DNA of 39,586 bases. Origin: an uncultured Pelagibacteraceae bacterium (GTDB lineage: Bacteria; Pseudomonadota; Alphaproteobacteria; Pelagibacterales; Pelagibacteraceae). Shown in pieces: positions 33,675 through 39,586 of the stretch; position 1 is the first letter of the stretch; every line of letters begins with the position of its first letter. The notes below the pieces were generated by a model that did not search any database, was not told the origin of the DNA, and worked only from the letters and a program-made list of their open reading frames with translations. The translations under genes were made by a program, and so were the position numbers. The stretch covers positions 1 through 39,586 of the forward strand of contig CACLEJ010000008.1 in the NCBI GenBank assembly GCA_902605865.1, written 5' to 3'.

Positions 33675-34253
33675 CTATTTTTTTCTGTGACTCAATATGT
33701 AGTGTATTGGATTGAATGTTTTTCGATGAAATCTAGTTACTCCATATTTTCTAATAGCATTAATGTGATCTCTAGTTCCATAACCAGCATTTAAATCCCA
33801 TTTATATTTTTTAAAACTTTCTGACATTTTGAGCATCAGTTTATCCCTTGAAACTTTTGCAATTATTGATGCTGCTGATATTTCTTTATTTTTTTGGTCT
33901 CCTTTAATTATTGTTTTAATAAGATAATTACTTAATTCTGGTGATTTATTCCCGTCAATAAGTACTAAATTAGGTTTAACTTTTAGTTTTTTTATAGCTC
34001 TCTTCATGGCTAATAGACTAGCACTTAAAATATTTAGTTTTTCTATTTCCTTAACAGAGGCAGATCCTATTGCCCAAGTAGAATTTTTTTTTATAAATTT
34101 TGCTAATTTTTCTCTCTCAATCTTAGTTAACTTCTTTGAATCTTTGATCTCTTTCTTTCTAATATTTTTTTTAAGAATAACAGCTGCAGCATACACTGGA
34201 CCAATTAAACTTCCTCTACCAACTTCATCAACTCCAGCTATAATTTTTCTCAT
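33675..34253 (-). CDS. rnhB: Ribonuclease HII
   Basis: RNase HII removes single ribonucleotides from DNA and RNA primers. The 192-residue protein starts with GVDEVGRGSLIGPVYAAAVI, in which Asp7 and Glu8 are catalytic and GRG binds the backbone. Further motifs are VLIDGNKSP and SAASIIAKVSRDKLM, and the C terminus has YGTRDHINAIRKYG. The ATG at 34253 overlaps the stop of a 44-codon open frame (TAATG), which suggests translational coupling. The ccrM gene follows after a 75-base leader. The rnhB-ccrM neighbourhood is common in alphaproteobacteria. Confidence 0.96.
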   Translation of the reverse strand: MRKIIAGVDEVGRGSLIGPVYAAAVILKKNIRKKEIKDSKKLTKIEREKLAKFIKKNSTWAIGSASVKEIEKLNILSASLLAMKRAIKKLKVKPNLVLIDGNKSPELSNYLIKTIIKGDQKNKEISAASIIAKVSRDKLMLKMSESFKKYKWDLNAGYGTRDHINAIRKYGVTRFHRKTFNPIHYILSHRKK

Positions 34254-34387
34254 TAAGTAATAAAAAAATGATATAAAAGTACTCCAATTATCAAACCTTT
34301 AATAAAAGTAATCCATAATAATCCATAATTTGAAAGATTAAGTTTTTCTCTCCACCAATTTATATATTTTTTATGTATTTCTATCAT
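34253..34387 (-). CDS. 44-residue single-helix membrane protein upstream of rnhB
   Basis: This short open frame begins with an ATG at 34387, 7 bases after the stop of the uracil-DNA glycosylase gene, and its TAA overlaps the rnhB ATG (TAATG). The predicted peptide is MIEIHKKYINWWREKLNL followed by a hydrophobic helix (about residues 22-43) ending HFFIT. The amphipathic, basic, tryptophan-bearing front and single membrane helix look like a real small membrane protein. It also fills the whole gap between two genes in a genome that keeps almost no spacers. No function is recognised. It could alternatively be a leader frame that only couples translation of rnhB. Confidence 0.58.
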   Translation of the reverse strand: MIEIHKKYINWWREKLNLSNYGLLWITFIKGLIIGVLLYHFFIT

Positions 34388-34394
34388 CGTAAAA

Positions 34395-35099
34395 TTAGGC
34401 TGATATTCTTAATTCATCAATTTTCTTCCTGATTTGTTTTAAATCAGCCCAAGAATATTTTTTTTGTTCAGCTTGCCTTAATAAATATGCTGGGTGAAAT
34501 GTGATCATTGTCAAGTATGTTTTATTATGAATGATTAAATCTTTCCAAACACCTCTTTCTTTTGAAATTTTTATCTTAGATCCAAAAAGTGATTCCATGG
34601 CTGTACTACCCATCAGAATTAAAATTTTAGGATCAATAATTGAAATATGTTTTCGAAGAAAATTCGAATATCTATTAATTTCTGAAGGTTCAGGCTTTCT
34701 GTTATTTGGTGGTCGATAGTTAACTACATTAGTAATATAAATATTATTTCTTTTTATTTGAATAGCCTCTAACATTTTATTCAATAATACCCCAGCGTCT
34801 CCCACAAATGGCTTCCCTTGCTCGTCTTCTTTTTGGCCTGGACCTTCACCGATTATCATAATTTTACTTTCGCAGTTCCCATCAGCAAATACTAGTTGCG
34901 TAGCATTATTCTTCAGTTCACAATTATCTATATTTTCGATTTCATTCTTTAATTCTAAAAGAAGTTTTTTTTTATCTTCTAGCTGTGGTTTAGTTTTAAG
35001 TCTGTTAATTGGCTTATCGTTAAATATATATTCAATTTCATTTGAGTTAAGATTTTCAAGGTTTAATATGTCATTTTGATTTTTGAGATTTAAAGTCAT
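34395..35099 (-). CDS. Uracil-DNA glycosylase, family 4-like
   Basis: This enzyme of 234 residues removes uracil from DNA. Motif A is GEGPGQKEDEQGKPFVGDAG (from residue 84), followed by VVNYRPPNNRKPEP, and the catalytic histidine region is FHPAYLLRQ (His202). In classical family 4 enzymes four cysteines hold an iron-sulfur cluster. Here only Cys60 is in a ligand position; the usual Cys in KCRPP is Tyr128 and the later one is Tyr144, so the cluster is probably absent. I use the ATG at 35099, since the longer frame (to 35192) lacks an ATG and would run into the TPR gene. Only 10 bases separate it from the divergent TPR gene start. Confidence 0.86.
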   Translation of the reverse strand: MTLNLKNQNDILNLENLNSNEIEYIFNDKPINRLKTKPQLEDKKKLLLELKNEIENIDNCELKNNATQLVFADGNCESKIMIIGEGPGQKEDEQGKPFVGDAGVLLNKMLEAIQIKRNNIYITNVVNYRPPNNRKPEPSEINRYSNFLRKHISIIDPKILILMGSTAMESLFGSKIKISKERGVWKDLIIHNKTYLTMITFHPAYLLRQAEQKKYSWADLKQIRKKIDELRISA

Positions 35100-35109
35100 A
35101 AATTTAAAT

Positions 35110-36783
35110 ATGAAAATTTTATTAATAATTTTATCATTTTTAGCACTGCAGACCAGTACATATTCAAGTACTTCTGAAGATAATAAATTCAATCAAAAGT
35201 ATCTCTCTAATTATTTTTCTGCTTTAGTCTCAGCAGGTAATCAAAAAAATGAGGCAGCACTTGATTATTTTAATTCATCTAAATTTCTTATCCAAAAACA
35301 TGATAATTTTTTAAAAAAGTATGTATTTTCACTAGTTTTAAATGGACAAGTTAAAAAAGGAATAGACCAAATAAAAATTTCAAAAAATGATATTAATTCA
35401 AATACCTTTGAACTTAACCTTCTCCTTTTAGTTGATAGCTTTAAGAAAAAAGATTTTAAACAAGCCAATAAAAGAATCAAAGAATTTCAAATGGACAAAG
35501 ATGATGGAACTTACGAATACGTAATTTACAAAATTTTAAAAGATTTTAATTATCTTTTTATTAAAAAAGAGGCTATTGAAGATAATAAATATGGATCATT
35601 AAGTTTAATTTCAACTGCTTTTCAGAATTGTTATTTAAACTCACAAAAAACAAATTCATATTTTGAAAGGTTATTAAATAGTTCTGATGGAGATTATTCG
35701 AGATATATGTATTTTTATTTTGCAAATCTCATTGAGAATAAAGAACTTAAAAAAGTAAATGAAGTATCAAAAAGAATTGAACCTTTGGGAGATAGCATAT
35801 TATTACATCAAATCAAAGATTGGATTGATAATGAAGATTATAAAAAACTTAAAACTCATTTCTCTTGTAAAAATGAAAATGATATTTTGGCTGAGATTTT
35901 TTATTTGGTATCTAATTTATTTTCCACGCAAAATATTTTTGATCAGTCAAATTTTTATTTAAGAATATCAGAATACTTAAATCCTAAATTTTATTTCAAT
36001 CGCACTTTGCTTGCTGAAAATTATTACTTAAATAAGAATAATTACCAAGCTAATAAAATTTTAGAAGATTTCAAAAAAAAAGATAAATTATACTTCTGGT
36101 ATAAAACAAAAAAGATTGGGAGAATATTATCTGAAGATAATTCAGAGGAAGAAGCTACAATTTATATTAAGAAGCATTTCAATTCTATAAAGTCTCCAAC
36201 TTTAAAAATCCTTTATGACTATGCAAACATTAATAAAGGTTTTGAAAATTATGAAATTGCTATCGAATATTACACCGAATTAATGAAAAAGGTTGAAAAG
36301 AATTCTTATGCACTCTCTCGGATTCTTTACAGAAGAGGTAGCAGCTATGAAAGGATGGGAAATTATGAAAAAGCCGACAAAGATATGTTGGAGAGTTTAA
36401 AAATATATCCAAATGAACCATATACTATGAATTATCTTGCTTATAGTTGGCTAGAGAGAAACCACAAAATAGATGAAGCAATAGAAATGATACAGTCAGC
36501 CTACAAACAAAAAGAGGACGATCCGTATATAACAGATTCTGTTGGTTGGGGATATTATTTGATAGGTGATTATATCAATGCTGAAAAATACTTAAAAAGA
36601 GCTTTGCAGCTTATGCCAGACGATCCAATTGTTAACGATCATTATGGTGATGTTCTTTGGAGACTAAATAAAAAACTACAAGCAAACTATTATTGGCGGG
36701 CTGTCTTAGGGTTTGAGGAAACAGAAGATAAAATGAAATTAAAAATAAAATCTAAATTATTAAAGGGTTTAGAAAAATCATAA
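35110..36783 (+). CDS. Secreted tetratricopeptide repeat protein
   Basis: This protein of 557 residues has an N-terminal signal peptide (residues 1-19: MKILLIILSFLALQTSTYS). The first 330 residues are helical and diverged. The last third has clear TPR units, such as YALSRILYRRGSSYERMGNY, PYTMNYLAYSWLERNHKIDE, DPYITDSVGWGYYLIGDYIN and DPIVNDHYGDVLWRLNKKLQ, about residues 400-530. TPRs mediate protein-protein contacts; the protein is likely periplasmic or membrane-attached, perhaps in envelope assembly. The ATG at 35110 is preferred over a TTG at 35083 because it gives a clean signal peptide. The ispE gene follows after 3 bases, so the two are co-transcribed. Confidence 0.86.
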   Translation: MKILLIILSFLALQTSTYSSTSEDNKFNQKYLSNYFSALVSAGNQKNEAALDYFNSSKFLIQKHDNFLKKYVFSLVLNGQVKKGIDQIKISKNDINSNTFELNLLLLVDSFKKKDFKQANKRIKEFQMDKDDGTYEYVIYKILKDFNYLFIKKEAIEDNKYGSLSLISTAFQNCYLNSQKTNSYFERLLNSSDGDYSRYMYFYFANLIENKELKKVNEVSKRIEPLGDSILLHQIKDWIDNEDYKKLKTHFSCKNENDILAEIFYLVSNLFSTQNIFDQSNFYLRISEYLNPKFYFNRTLLAENYYLNKNNYQANKILEDFKKKDKLYFWYKTKKIGRILSEDNSEEEATIYIKKHFNSIKSPTLKILYDYANINKGFENYEIAIEYYTELMKKVEKNSYALSRILYRRGSSYERMGNYEKADKDMLESLKIYPNEPYTMNYLAYSWLERNHKIDEAIEMIQSAYKQKEDDPYITDSVGWGYYLIGDYINAEKYLKRALQLMPDDPIVNDHYGDVLWRLNKKLQANYYWRAVLGFEETEDKMKLKIKSKLLKGLEKS

Positions 36784-36786
36784 TTA

Positions 36787-37635
36787 ATGAGATTTGAAAA
36801 GATTAAATCACATGCAAAAGTTAATTTATCTCTCAACGTGCTTGGAAAACAAAAATCAAAACTTCATGATTTAGAAACTCTTGTTGCTTTTATCCACTTA
36901 CATGATCAAATTTTAATAAAAAGAACAAATAATAAAAATCATATAGTAAAATTTTCAGGACGTTTCTCTAATAAAATCCCAAAAGTAAATACCGTTAGTA
37001 ATTTGCTAAATATTCTGGATGAAAAAAAAAAATTAAAAAATTATAAATATTCAATTATAATTAAAAAAAATATTCCTCAAAAAGCTGGACTTGGTGGGGG
37101 CTCAATGAATGCGGCTTCTTTAATAAATTACTTTGAAAAAAAAAATTTAATTAATTTAACATTAAAGGAGAAATATAATTTATGTTCAAAAATAGGATCA
37201 GATGTAATTTTGGGTATTAATCAAAAAAATTTAATTATTTCTTACAAAAAAAAAACTACAAAAATTAAAAAAAATTTAAAAATGTTCGTTTTAATGGTTA
37301 AACCTAATTTTGGCTGTTCTACAAAAGTTATCTTTAACCGTGTTAGAAATTACTCTAAACCACAATTATCAAAAATAAGGTTAAAAAATATTGACTTTAA
37401 TTTAATGTCAAAGTTAAAAAATGATTTAGAAATCATATCTACAAAAAAATATCCTAGACTTCAGAAACTTAGAGATTATTTTTTAAATATTGATAAAAAT
37501 TCATGTGTAAGAATGTCGGGGTCTGGTTCAACAATCGTTGGGTATTTTAAGTCCAAAAAAGCCGCACTAAATGCAAAGAAATTATTAAGAAAAAATTATA
37601 AAAACTATTGGTGTAATTTATCAAAAACTATATAA
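36787..37635 (+). CDS. ispE: 4-(cytidine 5'-diphospho)-2-C-methyl-D-erythritol kinase
   Basis: IspE phosphorylates CDP-methylerythritol in the MEP isoprenoid pathway. This GHMP-family kinase has 282 residues. The ATP-binding loop is PQKAGLGGGSMNAAS (97-111), the active-site Lys11 lies in SHAKVNLSL, and Asp139 in GSDV is the presumed base. The C-terminal GHMP motif is VRMSGSGSTIVGYF. The sequence after GSDV is VILGI instead of the usual PFF, a modest divergence. It is lysine- and asparagine-rich, as expected in AT-rich genomes. The window also contains ispH, so two steps of the same pathway are present. The tRNA-Gln gene begins 32 bases after the stop. Confidence 0.92.
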   Translation: MRFEKIKSHAKVNLSLNVLGKQKSKLHDLETLVAFIHLHDQILIKRTNNKNHIVKFSGRFSNKIPKVNTVSNLLNILDEKKKLKNYKYSIIIKKNIPQKAGLGGGSMNAASLINYFEKKNLINLTLKEKYNLCSKIGSDVILGINQKNLIISYKKKTTKIKKNLKMFVLMVKPNFGCSTKVIFNRVRNYSKPQLSKIRLKNIDFNLMSKLKNDLEIISTKKYPRLQKLRDYFLNIDKNSCVRMSGSGSTIVGYFKSKKAALNAKKLLRKNYKNYWCNLSKTI

Positions 37636-37667
37636 AGCTTTTTTTTTGTGATATATGAAATTAATTT

Positions 37668-37741
37668 TGGGGTGTAGCCAAGTGGTAAGGCAGCGGTTTT
37701 TGGTACCGCCATCCTAGGTTCGAATCCTAGCACCCCAGCCA
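37668..37741 (+). tRNA. trnQ: tRNA-Gln (anticodon UUG)
   Basis: The sequence folds by eye into a complete cloverleaf. The acceptor stem is TGGGGTG (37668-37674) with CACCCCA (37731-37737). The D arm is GCC/GGC, the anticodon stem is GCGGT/ACCGC with loop TTTTGGT, and the T arm is CTAGG-TTCGAAT-CCTAG. The anticodon TTG is at 37700-37702, giving glutamine, and the discriminator is G (37738). A CCA end follows in the DNA (37739-37741). The cca start codon lies only 3 bases beyond, so the tRNA can serve as the leader of that mRNA. Confidence 0.97.
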
Positions 37742-37744
37742 TTT

Positions 37745-39019
37745 ATGTACAATTTTTTTAGAAAAATATTTAAAACAAACAGAAAACTTACACCGGAAGA
37801 TAGCTCTTTTTTAAGCATATACAACAACACTGAAGTTTCAAAACTTTTTGAAGCCATATCAAATTTTAATAATACGAGTGAACTTAGATATGTAGGTGGA
37901 TGTGTTAGAAAAATTTTAAATAAAGAAGATGTGGATGATATCGATTTAGCTGTAAATTTAAATCCAAACCAAGTTAAAGAATGTTTGCAATCAAAAAACA
38001 TTAAATTCTTTGAAACTGGGATAAAACATGGGACTATTACTGCAAATATAGGACAAAAAAATTTTGAGATCACATCATTAAGAGAAGATGTTGATACTGA
38101 TGGAAGACATGCAAACGTTAGATATACAACAGACTGGTTGAAGGATTCATCAAGAAGAGATTTTACCATTAATTCTATTTATGCTGATAAAGATGGTAAT
38201 TTGTTTGATCCAAATGGAGGTGCCAAAGATATAGAAGAGGGAAAGGTAATTTTTATTGGTAATGCAGATAATAGAATTCAAGAAGATTATTTAAGAATTT
38301 TAAGATATGTGAGATTCTTTATAAATTATAGTAATCACCCCCATAATTCATCAGTAAAAAAATCAATTAAGCAAAACATTGCTGGTGTAGCCAATCTTTC
38401 AAAAGAAAGATTAATGAGCGAATTAAAGAAAATTATTTTATCTAAAAATTTTTTACATTTATCAAAAGATTCTTTTTCATTAGAAATTTTAACAACAATT
38501 TTTCCTCAGCTTGTTAATCTTAATAATTTAGAAAAAATGAATGACTACTCAAAAAATATATTTAAAAACAAAACATATATTTTTTTGATTTCCTACTTAA
38601 TTATAGATGAAACTGATAATGCAAATTATTTTTTATTTAAGTATAATTTATCAAATGAAGATAAAAAAAGAATAAAGTTTCTTATTGAAAATTATGAACT
38701 ATTCTCTGAAAAAGACCATTTCAATAAAAAAAATCTTCAAAGGATTTTTTATTTTAATAATAAATCTTACGTTATTGATTTAATAGATTTGAAAATTTTT
38801 AACTCTAAAACAGTACCAAAAAAACTAATTCAATTAAAAAAATATTTTGATCAATTTGAAAAACCTATTTTTCCTTTAAAAGCAAAGGATTTACTTGAAA
38901 AATACAATTTAAAAGAAGGTAAAGAATTTGGACAAAAAATTAGATTACTCGAGGACTTGTGGTTAAATAACAGCTTTAAATTAAGTAATAAAGAAATTGA
39001 TAACGTATTAAATAATTAA
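37745..39019 (+). CDS. cca: CCA tRNA nucleotidyltransferase
   Basis: This enzyme adds or repairs the 3' CCA end of tRNAs. It has 424 residues. The class II nucleotidyltransferase head contains [11 protein letters not shown] (from residue 48), the metal-binding DDIDLAV (Asp65, Asp67), and [10 protein letters not shown] (Arg137-Asp139), followed by [12 protein letters not shown]. The C-terminal helical body is diverged. The ATG lies 3 bases after the encoded CCA of tRNA-Gln, so there is no room for a Shine-Dalgarno outside the tRNA. If the tRNA is cut out of a common transcript, the mRNA would be nearly leaderless. The stop overlaps the convergent greA stop within TTAA (39016-39019). Confidence 0.92.
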   Translation: MYNFFRKIFKTNRKLTPEDSSFLSIYNNTEVSKLFEAISNFNNTSELRYVGGCVRKILNKEDVDDIDLAVNLNPNQVKECLQSKNIKFFETGIKHGTITANIGQKNFEITSLREDVDTDGRHANVRYTTDWLKDSSRRDFTINSIYADKDGNLFDPNGGAKDIEEGKVIFIGNADNRIQEDYLRILRYVRFFINYSNHPHNSSVKKSIKQNIAGVANLSKERLMSELKKIILSKNFLHLSKDSFSLEILTTIFPQLVNLNNLEKMNDYSKNIFKNKTYIFLISYLIIDETDNANYFLFKYNLSNEDKKRIKFLIENYELFSEKDHFNKKNLQRIFYFNNKSYVIDLIDLKIFNSKTVPKKLIQLKKYFDQFEKPIFPLKAKDLLEKYNLKEGKEFGQKIRLLEDLWLNNSFKLSNKEIDNVLNN

Positions 39020-39492
39020 ATATATTTAACGTCTTTTATTTCAAAATTTTTGACGCCTGCAGGAGTTTTAATTTCAACTAAATCACCCTTATTTTTACCA
39101 ATTAGACCCATACCTATCGGTGATTTAAAATATATTAGTTTTTCTTTTAAGTCTGCTTCATCCTTTCCAACAATCTTATATTTCAAACTTTCTTCAGTAT
39201 CTAAATTTTGTAGCATTATAGTTGAACCGAATATAACTTTTCCGTCATTATCTAATTTTGAAACATCAATAACATTTGCTCTAGCTATAATATCCTCAAC
39301 TTCTTGAACTCTTCCTTCGTTGTGAGATTGCTGCTCTTTTGCAGCATGATATTCTGCATTTTCTTTAAGATCTCCATGTGATCTTGCTTCAGCTATGGCC
39401 GCAACTATCTCAGGTCTTTTCTTTTCTTTTAAAAAAATCAATTCCTCTTTTAATTTTTCTAAACCTCTAACTGTGATCGGCTCTTTTTCCAT
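39016..39492 (-). CDS. greA: Transcription elongation factor GreA
   Basis: GreA rescues backtracked RNA polymerase by stimulating transcript cleavage through the secondary channel. The 158-residue length is standard. The N-terminal coiled-coil domain contains [20 protein letters not shown] followed by [10 protein letters not shown], the catalytic acidic tip region. The C-terminal FKBP-like domain contains VIFGSTIML and [14 protein letters not shown]. The start ATG at 39492 lies 3 bases after the stop of the hemF fragment. The 3' end overlaps the convergent cca gene by 4 bases. Confidence 0.96.
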   Translation of the reverse strand: MEKEPITVRGLEKLKEELIFLKEKKRPEIVAAIAEARSHGDLKENAEYHAAKEQQSHNEGRVQEVEDIIARANVIDVSKLDNDGKVIFGSTIMLQNLDTEESLKYKIVGKDEADLKEKLIYFKSPIGMGLIGKNKGDLVEIKTPAGVKNFEIKDVKYI

Positions 39493-39495
39493 AAT

Positions 39496-39585
39496 TTATT
39501 TCCATTTAGCAACAGGTGGTAGTGACATTAAAATAGCCTCAACATTACCGTTTGTTTGTAAACCAAATTTTGTACCTCTATCATA
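39496..39585 (-). CDS. hemF: Aerobic coproporphyrinogen III oxidase, C-terminal 29 codons only
   Basis: The right edge of the window holds the end of a minus-strand gene. The last codons read YDRGTKFGLQTNGNVEAI followed by LMSLPPVAKWK and a TAA at 39498-39496. This matches the highly conserved C-terminal stretch of HemF (YDRGT-x-FGL, then SLPP-x-x-x-W), the oxygen-dependent oxidase that makes protoporphyrinogen IX during heme synthesis. The rest of the gene lies outside the window. It precedes greA by 3 bases and is probably in the same transcript. The call rests on a short but distinctive stretch. Confidence 0.82.
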   Translation of the reverse strand, partial: YDRGTKFGLQTNGNVEAILMSLPPVAKWK

Positions 39586-39586
39586 A

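Noticed and set aside
37714..38169. 151-codon minus-strand open frame across tRNA-Gln and cca
   Set aside because: It is antisense to the clearly conserved cca gene and ends inside the tRNA. The terminal WGARIRT peptide is a classic artefact of translating tRNA antisense sequence.
1..39586. Search for CRISPR arrays, transposases, phage genes, rRNA and glycine or other riboswitches
   Set aside because: No repeated spacer pattern, terminal repeats, transposase or phage-like proteins, and no conserved riboswitch core were seen. Nearly all of the sequence is accounted for by core genes.

Overview
The window is a dense, very AT-rich stretch of chromosome (roughly 30% G+C by eye) from a streamlined marine alphaproteobacterium. 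It most likely belongs to the SAR11/Pelagibacterales group or a similarly reduced lineage. The evidence is gene content and order: a CcrM-type GANTC methyltransferase beside rnhB, the ispH-thrB-rnhA block, an F0 ATP synthase operon with separate b and b' subunits, a carotenoid-to-retinal cassette (crtI, crtB, crtY, blh), and almost no intergenic DNA. This placement is inferred, because no rRNA gene is present. I saw no mobile element, CRISPR array, prophage or rRNA, and no gene-free stretch longer than 300 bases.

Layout. 1-4616 (minus): ubiA, msbA, waaA and a truncated lpxK, i.e. ubiquinone prenylation followed by a lipid A/Kdo block. 4669-9240: a DUF2721 membrane protein; a minus-strand redox/stress set (type II haloacid dehalogenase, DoxX, pirin, quinone oxidoreductase); rsmE; and a SCO1-type copper chaperone. 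9277-15223: an aa3-type cytochrome c oxidase locus with an extra subunit III-like gene, a small two-helix protein on the opposite strand, subunits II, I, III and IV, an unknown 87-residue membrane protein, and ctaB. 15265-17628 (plus): thrC, a peroxiredoxin and a small secreted cysteine protein. 17618-24371 (minus): a chain of overlapping genes read as crtI, crtB, crtY, blh, a 60-residue membrane protein, ispH, thrB and rnhA. 24416-30407 (minus): dciA, dsbA-like, smc, then atpI, atpB, atpE, atpF' and atpF. 30408-35099: mutY, an FAD monooxygenase, ccrM, rnhB, a 44-residue membrane protein and a family 4-like uracil-DNA glycosylase. 35110-39586: a secreted TPR protein, ispE, tRNA-Gln(UUG), cca, greA and the last codons of hemF.

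How the parts work together. Cytochrome oxidase (with SCO1 and CtaB), UbiA and the F0 sector serve aerobic respiration. IspE and IspH make isoprenoid precursors, which feed UbiA, CtaB and the carotenoid genes. Blh would cleave beta-carotene to retinal, which implies a rhodopsin encoded elsewhere, since neither a rhodopsin nor crtE is in the window. MutY, the uracil-DNA glycosylase, RNase HI and HII, CcrM, SMC and DciA form a DNA repair and chromosome-maintenance group.

Most noteworthy: an SMC protein of only 857 residues with no recognisable hinge; four GANTC sites within 77 bases at the ccrM leader; tRNA-Gln ending 3 nt before the start of the CCA-adding enzyme gene; start codons of dciA and mutY touching back to back; all six convergent gene pairs abutting or overlapping at their stop codons; a perfect dyad upstream of coxB; and two tiny membrane protein genes wedged between larger ones.
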